This document shows positions 9,370 through 17,610 of a stretch of 64,000 bases of DNA, piece after piece (position 1 is the stretch's first letter; the number at the start of each line of letters is the position of its first letter). Made by a program: the position numbers and the translations under genes. Origin of the DNA: Planomonospora sp. ID67723 (GTDB lineage Bacteria; Actinomycetota; Actinomycetes; Streptosporangiales; Streptosporangiaceae); contig NZ_JABTEZ010000001.1 in NCBI RefSeq assembly GCF_015711605.1, positions 524,001 through 588,000 of the forward strand. Reading direction: 5' to 3'. Below the pieces are notes generated by a model that saw nothing but the letters and a program-made list of their open reading frames with translations, was not told the origin of the DNA and searched no databases.

Positions 9370-11336
9370 AGGACCGTGGGGATCACGTCGAGATCCTCCA
9401 GGTCGCGTTCGATCCGGGGGGCGAGCCGCCGGGCCAGCGTGTCGGTGATGTGCGAGTCGTCGCGGTACAGCACGATCCCGTCCAGCGCCGCCGGGCAGGT
9501 CCTCCCGGTGCCGGGGCACAGCAAGGGCGACATGTCCAGCACCCTCATGCCGGGCCGTTCACCGGCGGCGACCTGCTCCGCGAGCGGGTCGGGGCGCAGG
9601 CCCGCCGCCCGGGGGAAGGCGCACTCCGGGACGGGGGAGCCGGACAGGCACGCGGGTACGTCCGTGCCGGGCAGCGGGGTGTCGCGCAGGTAGACCAGCG
9701 ACGCGCCGAGCCGCTCCAGCCGGGCGAGGGTGGTGTCCCAGGCACGGGTCAGCACCGCCCGGTCGCGGGTGTAGGCGTTGAGCGAGGCCAGCAGCACCAG
9801 CCGGGGCGGGGAACTCGCGTCGAGCCGGTCGAGCGCGTACTCGCGCCAGGCGTCGCACTCCCGGTACTCCCGGTCCAGGCGCGGATCGACGACCGTGAGC
9901 CGGGGAAGCGGGCAGCCCGGTTTGACCAGCACCTCCAGTGCCCAGCCGCGCCGCAGCGCGATGCGCTCGGCCGCGGCGAACCACTGGCCCGCGTGGGAGT
10001 CACCGATCAGCACCACCCGGTTCTTGCTCGCGGTGTTCCCGAACAGGCACGGCGGGCTGGTGACGGCGGTCAACCCGATCTCGCAGCCCGCCGACGCCGG
10101 GTAGTCGACGCGGGCCTGCGCGGGCGGCGGCTGGAGCGCGCCACCCGGTGGGGTTTCGGCGACGGTGACCCGGGGGGTGACGGTCGCGCCGTGCACGGCG
10201 CCGCCGTTCAGCAGGAGAGCGGCGGCGACCGGGACGACGACGGCGCTGGTGCCCAGGGCCAGGCCGCGCCGGGGCAGGGCGGCGACCACCCGTGAGGTCC
10301 GCAGCGGGTTCTCCACCAGCTTCATGGTCAGCCCCGCGGGGATCGCGGAGCCGAGGACCAGCGCCAGTTTCACCGACCACGGCTGCGGCCCGGCGGCGGC
10401 CTCGGTCAGTACCAGGACCGGCCAGTGCCACAGGTACCAGGAGAACGACAGCCGCCCGACCGCACGCACCGGGGCCAGGGACAGCAGCGCCGAGAACGGG
10501 GAGCGGAACGCGATGACCGCGACCGCGCCGAGCGTCGGCACCAGCGCCGCCGTCCCCGGGTACGGCGTGGCCGCGTCGTACACCAGGACCGGCCAGAGCA
10601 CGGCCACCGCGCCCGCCAGGCCGAGTACCGCCGAGGACGCCGACCGCGGCCGCTGCCCGTACGGCAGCAGCACCGCGGCCAGCGCCCCGGCGCCGAACTG
10701 CCAGGCACGCGACGGGGAGGCCAGGTAGGCCAGGGGTTCACTGATCTCGGTCCACCACAGGGACAGGGCGAGCGAGCCGCCGGTCAGGACGACCACGGCC
10801 GCCGTGACCGCGGGCACCGGGTCGCGGCGCAGGCGGCGCGCGGCCAGGGCGAGCACCAGCAGCAGCGGCGCCCACAGCAGGTAGAACTGCTCCTCGACGG
10901 CAAGCGACCAGTAGTGCAGCAGCGGGCTGGGATCCCGTTCGGCGGCCAGGTAGTCGGTCTGCCCGGCGGCGAAACGCCAGTTGGCGATGGACAGCGCGGC
11001 GGCGACCACGTCACCGGCGACGTCGGTGCCGCGCAGCGGGGGCAGCAGCAGCCACGCCCCGGCGGCGGTGGCCAGCAGCACGAGCCCGGCGGCGGGCAGG
11101 ATGCGCCGGGCCCGCCGGGCGTAGAACTCCGGCAGGGAGAAGCTTCCGGAGGCGGAGATGTCGCGGAGCAGCAGACCGGTGATCAGGAAGCCGGAGACGA
11201 CGAAGAACACGTCCACTCCGATGAACCCTCCGGCCAGGCCGGGAACGCCCGCGTGGAAGGCGAGCACGGCCAGCACGGCGACCGCGCGCAGACCTTCGAT
11301 GTCGGGCCGGAAGCCGAGGCGGTACCTGGCGGTCAC
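9366..11336 (-). CDS. OafA/YrhL-type acyltransferase with SGNH domain
   Basis: A 656-residue membrane O-acyltransferase. Residues 1 to about 360 form the acyltransferase-3 domain with about ten membrane helices, beginning with the conserved FRPDIEGLRAVAVL and the catalytic-type His in LAFHAG. The carboxy-terminal third is an extracytoplasmic SGNH hydrolase-like domain with VVLIGDSHAG near residue 444 and the DDSHITD block near residue 627, which holds the Asp and His of the triad. Such fusions acetylate polysaccharides or cell-wall polymers at the outer face. It sits between a 35-residue membrane peptide gene and a coupled GH16 gene, downstream of the GT2 synthase, so the polymer is the likely acceptor. 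Confidence 0.9.
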   Translation of the reverse strand: MTARYRLGFRPDIEGLRAVAVLAVLAFHAGVPGLAGGFIGVDVFFVVSGFLITGLLLRDISASGSFSLPEFYARRARRILPAAGLVLLATAAGAWLLLPPLRGTDVAGDVVAAALSIANWRFAAGQTDYLAAERDPSPLLHYWSLAVEEQFYLLWAPLLLVLALAARRLRRDPVPAVTAAVVVLTGGSLALSLWWTEISEPLAYLASPSRAWQFGAGALAAVLLPYGQRPRSASSAVLGLAGAVAVLWPVLVYDAATPYPGTAALVPTLGAVAVIAFRSPFSALLSLAPVRAVGRLSFSWYLWHWPVLVLTEAAAGPQPWSVKLALVLGSAIPAGLTMKLVENPLRTSRVVAALPRRGLALGTSAVVVPVAAALLLNGGAVHGATVTPRVTVAETPPGGALQPPPAQARVDYPASAGCEIGLTAVTSPPCLFGNTASKNRVVLIGDSHAGQWFAAAERIALRRGWALEVLVKPGCPLPRLTVVDPRLDREYRECDAWREYALDRLDASSPPRLVLLASLNAYTRDRAVLTRAWDTTLARLERLGASLVYLRDTPLPGTDVPACLSGSPVPECAFPRAAGLRPDPLAEQVAAGERPGMRVLDMSPLLCPGTGRTCPAALDGIVLYRDDSHITDTLARRLAPRIERDLEDLDVIPTVL

Positions 11337-11373
11337 GGCGGGGACTCCTTAGGCGATGGGGTGGAAGGCCGCT

Positions 11374-11481
11374 TCAGGGCAACAGCGGCGGGAAGGCGGT
11401 CAGACCGGAGGCGAGCAGGGCCCCCAGCAGCAGCAGGGCGGTGATGGCCAGGGCCTCCGGCCAGCTCAGGCGGTGGTTCAT
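11374..11481 (-). CDS. 35-residue single-pass membrane peptide
   Basis: A very short gene between the synthase and acyltransferase genes. The ATG at 11481 follows a GAGGAGA site, and the frame runs 35 codons to a TGA. The product is one hydrophobic helix (residues 10-29, LAITALLLLGALLASGLTAF) between MNHRLSWPE and a Pro/Leu tail. It fits neatly in the 175-nt space between its neighbours with the same orientation. I do not recognise a family. By analogy with other small subunits of envelope polymer synthases it could be an accessory subunit of the GT2 enzyme, but that is inference. Confidence 0.6.
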   Translation of the reverse strand: MNHRLSWPEALAITALLLLGALLASGLTAFPPLLP

Positions 11482-11511
11482 CGGGTCTCCTCGAAGGTGG
11501 TGGAGGGGCGG

Positions 11512-13056
11512 TCATCGCAGGGTCCGCCACAGGTCGCGGATCAGGGGGAGCGAGACGTAGGTGCTGGCGGCGGCGAACAGGGTCAGCGCCCAGTAGCGGT
11601 CCCAGCCGTACTCCGGGGCGCGCAACGCGATGCCGGCCCAGGTGGCGGCCGTGGTGACGGTCAGCCACACCAGCGCCATCCGGCCGATCGACGAGACCAG
11701 CGTCGTCTTGCCCGCCGCGGCACCGCTGGGCACCCAGGCCGCCGCCTGGTTTCGTACGGCGTGCACGATGGCGACCAGGTGGCAGTACGCGTAGAGCGTC
11801 TGCGCCCGGACCACCTCGAAGCGGTAGCGGCTCACCGAGACGGCCGGGAGCAGCACCAGCGCCACCCACAGTGGCCCGATGAACGGGATCATGTGCCAGG
11901 CCCGGACGTCCTCCGGGTAGAAGGCGATCATGACGAGCCCGGGCAGCGGCACGGCCGCGATGTTGATCGCTGAGACGAAGTAGCTGAGGAACCCGCTGTA
12001 GTAGGACAGCCGGACCCGCCACGGCATCGGCGTGCGGTGGAACGCGCCGTCGAACAGCAGGCTCATGCAGCCCATCGCCCACCGGTACTGCTGGGCGACG
12101 TAGGAGGCCACGTTGTCCGGGGAGGTGCCCTTGGCCAGCAGCACCGGGACGTACTTGGTGCGGTAACCGTGCTTCATCAGCTCGACGCTGGTGTAGATGT
12201 CCTCACTGTGGTCGATCTTCGGGAAGCCGCCGATCTCCTCCAGCGTGGACCGGCGGTAGACGACGTTGGTGCCGACGCAGATCGCGCCTCCGTCGGCGTC
12301 CCTGGACGGCTGGAGCCACCGGTAGAACAGCTCCTGGGCGGCCCCGGCGGCGCGCTGCAGCCAGGGCATGTCCGGGAAGGTGTCGAAGTACTGCGGGGAC
12401 TGCGCGACGGCGATCCCCGGGTCCTCCAGATAGGGCACCAGGTGGGCCAGGAAGTCCGGGCGCGGGCAGAAGTCGGCGTCGAACACGGCGACGACCTCGC
12501 CGTCGCTGATCGACAGGCCGTGGTTGAGGTTCCCGGCCTTCTTCAGGTGTCCGAGGTCGGGGCGGGAGCTGTAGCGGAAGCCGTACCGCCCGGCCAGGGT
12601 GGCGACCTCGGCGCGGGCGGCGTCGTCGAGCACCCACACGCTCACCGGAGCGTTCCATTCCAGGGCGGCGACGTGCCGGAAGGTGTTGCCCAGGATGTCC
12701 AGCGGCTCGCCGCGGGTGGGGACGAACACGTCGACCGAGGGCACCCGTACCGGCCGCCAGGAGCGGACCAGCAGTTCGTGCGACTCCCAGGTGGTCAGGC
12801 GCTGCCGCTGCCCGTCGACGAAGGACATCGCCCACCCGGCGAGGTTCAGCGTCAGCGCGGCGAAAAACGGCCACAGCGCCGGATGGCGCAGCGAGAAAAG
12901 GAAGAGAGTCCCCGCCGTGAATGACAGGGAAAGCGGCACGCTGAGTAATACCCAGCGTCTTTGTGGACCGAAATAAAGCTTCAGTTCGTCGTCGCCCGGA
13001 GGCTGCGGGAGATACTTCCCGGCCTCATGGGAGGGCGCGTCGATCAAGGCGAGCAT
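11512..13056 (-). CDS. Processive family 2 glycosyltransferase (BcsA/CslA-like)
   Basis: A 514-residue membrane glycosyltransferase of the cellulose-synthase type, which polymerises a sugar from a nucleotide donor and passes the chain through its own membrane channel. The D,D,D,QxxRW set is complete: VLDD (144-145), DAD (193-195), SED (284-286) and QQYRW (322-326). Two helices precede and about five follow the catalytic core. There is no PilZ domain, so direct c-di-GMP control as in BcsA is not evident. I prefer the ATG at 13056; a TTG at 13101 extends the frame but lacks a ribosome binding site. The product could be cellulose-like, hyaluronan-like or another beta-glycan. Confidence 0.85.
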   Translation of the reverse strand: MLALIDAPSHEAGKYLPQPPGDDELKLYFGPQRRWVLLSVPLSLSFTAGTLFLFSLRHPALWPFFAALTLNLAGWAMSFVDGQRQRLTTWESHELLVRSWRPVRVPSVDVFVPTRGEPLDILGNTFRHVAALEWNAPVSVWVLDDAARAEVATLAGRYGFRYSSRPDLGHLKKAGNLNHGLSISDGEVVAVFDADFCPRPDFLAHLVPYLEDPGIAVAQSPQYFDTFPDMPWLQRAAGAAQELFYRWLQPSRDADGGAICVGTNVVYRRSTLEEIGGFPKIDHSEDIYTSVELMKHGYRTKYVPVLLAKGTSPDNVASYVAQQYRWAMGCMSLLFDGAFHRTPMPWRVRLSYYSGFLSYFVSAINIAAVPLPGLVMIAFYPEDVRAWHMIPFIGPLWVALVLLPAVSVSRYRFEVVRAQTLYAYCHLVAIVHAVRNQAAAWVPSGAAAGKTTLVSSIGRMALVWLTVTTAATWAGIALRAPEYGWDRYWALTLFAAASTYVSLPLIRDLWRTLR

Positions 13057-13100
13057 GTGGAGGACCCCGATTTCCAGATGCGCTGAACGATTCGCTTCCA

Positions 13101-13130
13101 ACTGTAAACAAACTTATCAGTACCGCGCAA
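13101..13130 (-). promoter_or_regulatory. Promoter of the GT2 cassette
   Basis: On the minus strand TTGCGC (13130-13125) and TACAGT (13106-13101) are separated by 18 bases, giving a leader of about 38 nt before the ATG at 13056. This is the only good promoter match ahead of the cassette. Confidence 0.45.
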
Positions 13131-13460
13131 AAGGCCAACGGAGAGAAGGGAAACACTGCGTTAACTGAACGAGATTCGGGGTTGTGAAATATCCATCGAA
13201 GGCCCGCCGAATGACATTATGTCCAAATCGTCGGATGTTCGGATGTGTCATAGATCACACATGTGGATCATGGTTCACCGAGCAGGTTCCGCCGAAAGCC
13301 TCCTCCTTCTTGGGCAAGGAATGCCCGCAGACGTCACCGGCTGAGCGGTCGCCGTCCTCCTGCGGCGGAACACGCCCTGATCGCACCCGGCGGCGACCGC
13401 AGCGCGGCGAAGGTCTTCGTGACAGCGAGATGGGCCGGGCGACGGCGCTCGCTTCGCGCT
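13107..13460. other. Intergenic region upstream of the GT2 cassette
   Basis: About 355 bases without a credible gene. They hold the GT2 promoter, a direct repeat TCGGATGT-TCGGATGT near 13231-13246, and the CRP/GlxR-type palindrome. The AT content is higher than that of the flanking genes, as expected for a regulatory region. Confidence 0.5.
13244..13259. promoter_or_regulatory. CRP/GlxR-type palindrome upstream of GT2
   Basis: TGTGTCATAGATCACA differs from the TGTGA-N6-TCACA consensus at one base and has the central TA favoured by GlxR-type regulators. It lies about 115 bp upstream of the GT2 promoter and in the same gap as the end of the oxidoreductase gene. Confidence 0.5.
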
Positions 13461-14672
13461 CTATGCCGATCCCTTGACGGCCGATCCCTTGACGGCCGAT
13501 CCCACCGCGGCCCGCTCCCGCGTGACGCGGCGGCGCCGGGTCGGCAGCCCGAGTGTCGGGTTGGCGACGCCCCAGGCCGCGCCCTTGCAGATCAGTTCCT
13601 TGTAGACGGCGGCGAGCCGTCCGGTCAAGACCGCCCGCACGGCGCGGTCGTCGGCGGTGACGTACTGGATCAAGCCCTCCGTGCGGCCCAGTGAGATGCA
13701 CTGGTTGAAGTAGCGGATCGACGCGTTCGGGAGCTTCGCGCCGGTCAGACGTGCCGCGATCGCGTCGGCGGCCTGCCACGCGGCAGGAGTTCCCGAGGCG
13801 CACGACATCCGCAGCGGCTTGTTCCCGGGGCCCATCACCATGGCCGCGTCGCCGACGGCGTACACGTCCGGGTGCGAGACCGAGCGCATGGTCCCGTCGA
13901 CCACGATCTGGCCGGCGTCGGTGACCTCCAGGGCGGTCGCCTTCGCGATCGGGTGGACCGCGAAGCCGGTCGTCCACACCGTGACCGCGGCCGGGATGGC
14001 CTCGCCGTCGGCGGTGGTGACGCGGTCGGCTTCGACGCCGGTGACGACGGCGTGCTCGTGCACGGTGATCCCGAGCTTTCCGAAGACCTTCCGCAGGTGC
14101 CCGCGGCCCCTGGGCGAGAGCCAGTCGCCGAGGCCGCCGCGGGCGGCGAGGGCGACGTCGAGGTCCGGGCGGGCCTCGGCGATCTCGGTCGCGGCCTCCA
14201 GGCCGGTGAGGCCGCCGCCGACGACGACCACGGCCTGCCCGGCGTCGAGGCGGGCCAGGCGCTCGCGCAGCCGGAGTGCTCCGGGGCGGCCGGCGATCTC
14301 ATAGGCGTGCTCGGCGGTCCCGGGGACGCCTTGGGCGTCCCAGCCGCTGCCGAGGGCGTAGACGAGCGTGTCGTAGACGAGCTCGTCGGCGCCGTTCGCG
14401 TCGACGACGGCGACGGTGTTGCGGTCGACGTCGACGCCGGTGACCTTCGCGAGCCTCAGTTCGACGCCGGTGCCCGCGAACATCTCACTGAACGGCCGGG
14501 TCTTGAGGTCCTGACCGGCCGCCAGCTGGTGCATGCGGACGCGTTCGACGAAGTCGGGCTCGGCGTTGACGAGGGTGATGGCGACGTCCTCGCGGTGGAG
14601 CCGCCTGGCGAGGCGACCGGCGGCGACGGCTCCGGTGTATCCGGCTCCGAGGACGAGGATGCGGTGCTGCAT
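13461..14672 (-). CDS. FAD-dependent NAD(P)H oxidoreductase (NDH-2-like)
   Basis: A 403-residue flavoprotein of the pyridine-nucleotide disulfide oxidoreductase / NDH-2-like group. It has the FAD-binding GAGYTG near residue 9, the NAD-binding VVGGGLTGLEAA near residue 160 and the second FAD motif YAVGDAA near residue 285; no CxxC redox-active disulfide is seen. It lies 93 nt downstream of the ECF41 sigma gene, the standard position of an ECF41 partner oxidoreductase, so it is probably a sigma target. The last 13 residues (GSAVKGSAVKGSA) are encoded by a short tandem DNA repeat, suggesting a recent slippage extension of the carboxy terminus. Confidence 0.82.
   Translation of the reverse strand: MQHRILVLGAGYTGAVAAGRLARRLHREDVAITLVNAEPDFVERVRMHQLAAGQDLKTRPFSEMFAGTGVELRLAKVTGVDVDRNTVAVVDANGADELVYDTLVYALGSGWDAQGVPGTAEHAYEIAGRPGALRLRERLARLDAGQAVVVVGGGLTGLEAATEIAEARPDLDVALAARGGLGDWLSPRGRGHLRKVFGKLGITVHEHAVVTGVEADRVTTADGEAIPAAVTVWTTGFAVHPIAKATALEVTDAGQIVVDGTMRSVSHPDVYAVGDAAMVMGPGNKPLRMSCASGTPAAWQAADAIAARLTGAKLPNASIRYFNQCISLGRTEGLIQYVTADDRAVRAVLTGRLAAVYKELICKGAAWGVANPTLGLPTRRRRVTRERAAVGSAVKGSAVKGSA
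13468..13503. repeat. 15-bp tandem repeat at the 3' end of the oxidoreductase gene
   Basis: GATCCCTTGACGGCC occurs twice in direct succession, followed by GATCCC. It encodes the repeated GSAVK at the end of the oxidoreductase. Confidence 0.85.
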
Positions 14673-14742
14673 TTCCTTGCTCCTGTCTTCGCGGGTTTGC
14701 CCCTTGAACCGGGAGGCCCGCCGTTTCCTGACAGGAACGCGA

Positions 14743-14758
14743 TGTGAAGCACCTCACA
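14743..14758. promoter_or_regulatory. Perfect CRP-type palindrome
   Basis: TGTGAAGCACCTCACA matches TGTGA-N6-TCACA exactly, and the symmetry extends to GATGTGA/TCACATC. It lies between the sigma gene stop and the oxidoreductase start, about 70 bp upstream of the latter. It could also form a hairpin, but no T-tract follows. Confidence 0.55.
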
Positions 14759-14765
14759 TCCGCGG

Positions 14766-15710
14766 TCAGAAGGCGTTGAACAAGGGCTCCCCGTGGTCGG
14801 CGGCCGCCCAGTGCGCGGTCGCGCGTTCGAGCTTGTCGGGGTTGACCTGGCTGCGGAACGCGGCGATGCCCCCGGCGGTGACCTCCAGGCACATGACACC
14901 GACGACCCGGCCGTCCACGACGGCCACGACGGCGGGGTCGCCGTTGGCGGTCCAGGCGTAGACCCCGGGCGCGCCGCCGACCATGGCGCGCTTGGCCTCG
15001 CCGGGTTTGAACAGTCCCCGCAGGAACGTCGCGACCGCGACGGCGCCCTCGAACGCCTTGGCCCGGGCCGGGAGCTTCCCGCCGCCGTCGCCGATCGAGA
15101 CGGCGTCCTTGGTGAGCAGGCGCACGAGCGGTTCGATCTGGCCGCTGGTGGCGGCCGCCAAGAACTCCTCGACGATCCGCCGGGCGGCGGCCTCGTCGAT
15201 CTCGGTGCGGGCCTTGCCGTCCGCGACGTGCTTCTTGGCCCGGTGGAAGATCTGCTGGCTGGCGGCCTCGGTGATGTCGAGGATCTCGGCGATCTCCCGG
15301 TGCGGGTAGGCGAAGGCCTCCCGCAGCACGTAAACCGCCCGCTCGTTGGGGGAAAGGCGCTCCATGAGGGTGAGGACCGCGTAGGAGACCGATTCGCGCT
15401 GCTCGGCGGTGTCGGCCGGGCCGAGCATCGGGTCCCCGGCGAGCAGCGGCTCGGGGAGCCACTGGCCCACATAGGTCTCGCGGCGCGCCCGCGCGGAGGT
15501 GAGCTGGTTGAGGCACAGGTTGGTGAGAACCTTCGTCAGCCAGGCCTCGGGGACCTCGATGCGGTCGACGCCGGCGGCCTGCCAGCGCAGGAACGTCTCC
15601 TGTACGGCGTCCTCGGCATCCCCGGCGGAGCCGAGGAGGCGGTAGGCGATGGCCTCCAGGCGCGGCCTGGAGGCCTCGAACCGGTCGACGTCGTCCGCGG
15701 TCAGGGGCAT
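14766..15710 (-). CDS. sigJ: ECF41-group sigma factor with SnoaL-like domain
   Basis: A 314-residue extracytoplasmic-function sigma factor. Residues 1-80 hold sigma region 2 and about 105-165 region 4. The rest is a SnoaL/NTF2-like extension that regulates sigma activity in cis, so no anti-sigma factor is expected. All ECF41 landmarks are present: WLPEP (84-88) in the linker, DGGGK (208-212) and NPDKL (290-294). ECF41 genes are linked to a carboxymuconolactone decarboxylase, oxidoreductase or epimerase gene; here the oxidoreductase is directly downstream. A TAGGAT box six bases before the ATG and absence of a Shine-Dalgarno site suggest a leaderless mRNA. The signal sensed by this group is unknown. 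Confidence 0.9.
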   Translation of the reverse strand: MPLTADDVDRFEASRPRLEAIAYRLLGSAGDAEDAVQETFLRWQAAGVDRIEVPEAWLTKVLTNLCLNQLTSARARRETYVGQWLPEPLLAGDPMLGPADTAEQRESVSYAVLTLMERLSPNERAVYVLREAFAYPHREIAEILDITEAASQQIFHRAKKHVADGKARTEIDEAAARRIVEEFLAAATSGQIEPLVRLLTKDAVSIGDGGGKLPARAKAFEGAVAVATFLRGLFKPGEAKRAMVGGAPGVYAWTANGDPAVVAVVDGRVVGVMCLEVTAGGIAAFRSQVNPDKLERATAHWAAADHGEPLFNAF

Positions 15711-16198
15711 GGCCCGATCCTAGATCGCGCGGCGCGAATCGGCCGCCGCCGCGATGGGGCCCTTCACCGTTCGACGCGCCACCCGGCCTCGCGGACGCAG
15801 CAGACCGCTGTGATCGAGCCGGTTCCGGGGTCCCGTTCGCACCCGGCGGCCATGGCGGTGTCGGTCCGGCCGCCGGGTTCCGCGTGCCTGACCTCGACAG
15901 CAGCGGGTCATGCCGTGCGCAGGCGGCGATACGTCGCCCGGAGGGTTCCCGGCGGTTGCCGAATCTCGGACAACGGGCCCGCCGCGGATGCCGGGAGACC
16001 CGCCGGCATGCCGGGCGCCCGGCCCTTCCCGCGACCGCTTCCCCGTGAGGCGAATAATGAAAACTCAAGGATTTTGCCCGTATTGAGAGTTTTGTTGGGG
16101 CGTGCTTTTTTACCTGTCGCCCCGCAGGCGGCCGCCCATACCGGGTACATCCCTGCCACCGGGCGGCCGCGTGGCGGATCGGGTGGAGCAGGGGTGTG
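15711..16198. other. Gene-free region with an AT-rich inverted repeat
   Basis: No supported gene is seen in these 488 bases. The notable element is an AT-rich islet with AAAACTC (16060-16066) and GAGTTTT (16087-16093) as perfect inverted arms 20 bases apart, followed by a run of six T at about 16105-16110. It could be an operator for the histidine kinase gene at 16199 or the terminator of a short transcript. Confidence 0.4.
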
Positions 16199-17419
16199 AT
16201 GACGCAGCGACCAGTGCCGCCCGATGAGGCCGGGCGGATGCGGGAGATCGAGACGCTGGGCGCGCTGGAACGGGTGGACGAGCCCCGGTTCTCGGCGATC
16301 GCCGAGCTGGCCGCGTTGATCTGCCAGGCGCCGATGGCGCTGGTCAGCATCATCGGCGCCGAGCGGCAGCACTTCAAAGGCCGCGTCGGCGTCACCGAGA
16401 CCGGCATGGACCGGTGGCTGGGGTTCTGCTCCCACGTCATCATCGGCCGCCGACTGCTGGAGGTGCCCGACACGCTGGCCGATCCGCGCTTTCGCGACGA
16501 CCCGGCGGTGACAGGGGAACCGTACGTGCGCTTCTACGCCGGCGCCCCGGTCACCAGCACCCGCGGGTACGTGCTGGGCACGGTGTGCGTGATGGACCGC
16601 ACGCCACGCCGCCTGAACACCGAGCAGCACCAGGCGCTGGACTCCCTGGCCACGTGCGCGGCCGATCTGCTGCAGCTGCACCACTACGCCCGCCAGTCGC
16701 AACAGGTCATCACCCGCCTGGCCGAGATCGAAGAGCTCAAGCACGGCTTCCTGCGCACCGTCAGCCACGAGCTGCGCACCCCCCTGACCTCGATCGGCAG
16801 TTACCTGCAGCTCATCCAGGAAGGCGGCCTGGACGCCGACACCGAGCACCAGTTCCTGGACGTGATCGAACGCAACAGCGACCGCATCCGGGGCCTGATC
16901 GACGAACTGCTGCTGCTGGCCAGCCTCAGCGCCCGCACCGCCAGCTACAGCCCAGCCCTCATCGACCTGACCGACCTGGCCCGCCGCGCCTGCACCCAGG
17001 CCGCCGCCAAAGCCTGGGCCAACAGCCTGACCCTTGCCTTCCGCCCCGACGCCCAGGTGACGGCCTGGGGCGACACCGGCCGGCTGTGCCATGCGCTGGA
17101 CCAAGCACTGGACAACGCCATCAAGTTCACCCCGTCCGGCGGCAGCGTCACCGTCACCGCCGACCCCGGCCCGGTGGTGGAGGTGTGCGACACGGGCATC
17201 GGCATCAGCGCCGAGGACCTGCCCCATGTCTTCGACGACTTCTACCGCGCGGCCGAGGCCGAGGACCGGGCGATCGGCGGCACCGGGCTGGGCCTGCCCA
17301 TCATGGAGAAGATCGCCCATCTGCACGGCGGCGAGGTGCACATCGCCAGCACTCCGGGCGAAGGCACCTGTGTGCGCCTCACGCTGCCGGCTCCGCCGGC
17401 GGCCCCTGGGAAGCCGTAG
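16199..17419 (+). CDS. GAF-domain sensor histidine kinase
   Basis: A 406-residue soluble histidine kinase. Residues 25-160 form a GAF sensor domain (ALVSIIGAERQHFKGRVG...FCSHVI...FYAGAPV), followed by a HisKA dimerisation domain with the phosphoacceptor His190 in SHELRTPL and an ATPase domain with N-box DNAIKF, G1 DTGIG and G2 GTGLGL. No membrane segment is present, so it senses a cytoplasmic cue. It is collinear, residue for residue up to the H-box, with the kinase at 37653-38873, which also has 406 residues. No response regulator is adjacent. An upstream GGAG site and the ATG at 16199 set the start. Confidence 0.9.
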   Translation: MTQRPVPPDEAGRMREIETLGALERVDEPRFSAIAELAALICQAPMALVSIIGAERQHFKGRVGVTETGMDRWLGFCSHVIIGRRLLEVPDTLADPRFRDDPAVTGEPYVRFYAGAPVTSTRGYVLGTVCVMDRTPRRLNTEQHQALDSLATCAADLLQLHHYARQSQQVITRLAEIEELKHGFLRTVSHELRTPLTSIGSYLQLIQEGGLDADTEHQFLDVIERNSDRIRGLIDELLLLASLSARTASYSPALIDLTDLARRACTQAAAKAWANSLTLAFRPDAQVTAWGDTGRLCHALDQALDNAIKFTPSGGSVTVTADPGPVVEVCDTGIGISAEDLPHVFDDFYRAAEAEDRAIGGTGLGLPIMEKIAHLHGGEVHIASTPGEGTCVRLTLPAPPAAPGKP

Positions 17420-17486
17420 GCCCGCCGACCGCCTCCGGACCGGCTCGACGCGGCAGGAGCGCGAGCCACGGACCGGACGCCGGGCT

Positions 17487-17500
17487 CGTGATCGATCACG
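17487..17500. promoter_or_regulatory. 14-bp perfect palindrome
   Basis: CGTGATCGATCACG lies between the kinase stop and the zf-UBP gene, about 110 bp before the latter. It may be an operator for the zf-UBP/desaturase pair; no regulator can be assigned. Confidence 0.3.
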
Positions 17501-17610
17501 ATCGATGATGAGGCTTGCTCGGATTGCATGTTTCCACCGGACCGCCCGCCGCGTTGACTCGAGAGGAAGCCAGTCGACGCACCCCGCGCCGCCGGTATCA
17601 AGGGAGTCCG

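Noticed and set aside
13184-13477. 97-codon plus-strand frame in the GT2 upstream gap
   Set aside because: No ribosome binding site, composition changes along its length, and it overlaps the oxidoreductase gene and the regulatory palindrome.
14743-14758. Reading the GATGTGA/TCACATC repeat as the terminator of the sigma gene
   Set aside because: Its short AT-containing stem lacks a T-tract and matches the CRP consensus exactly, so a regulatory site is more likely, though a dual role cannot be excluded.
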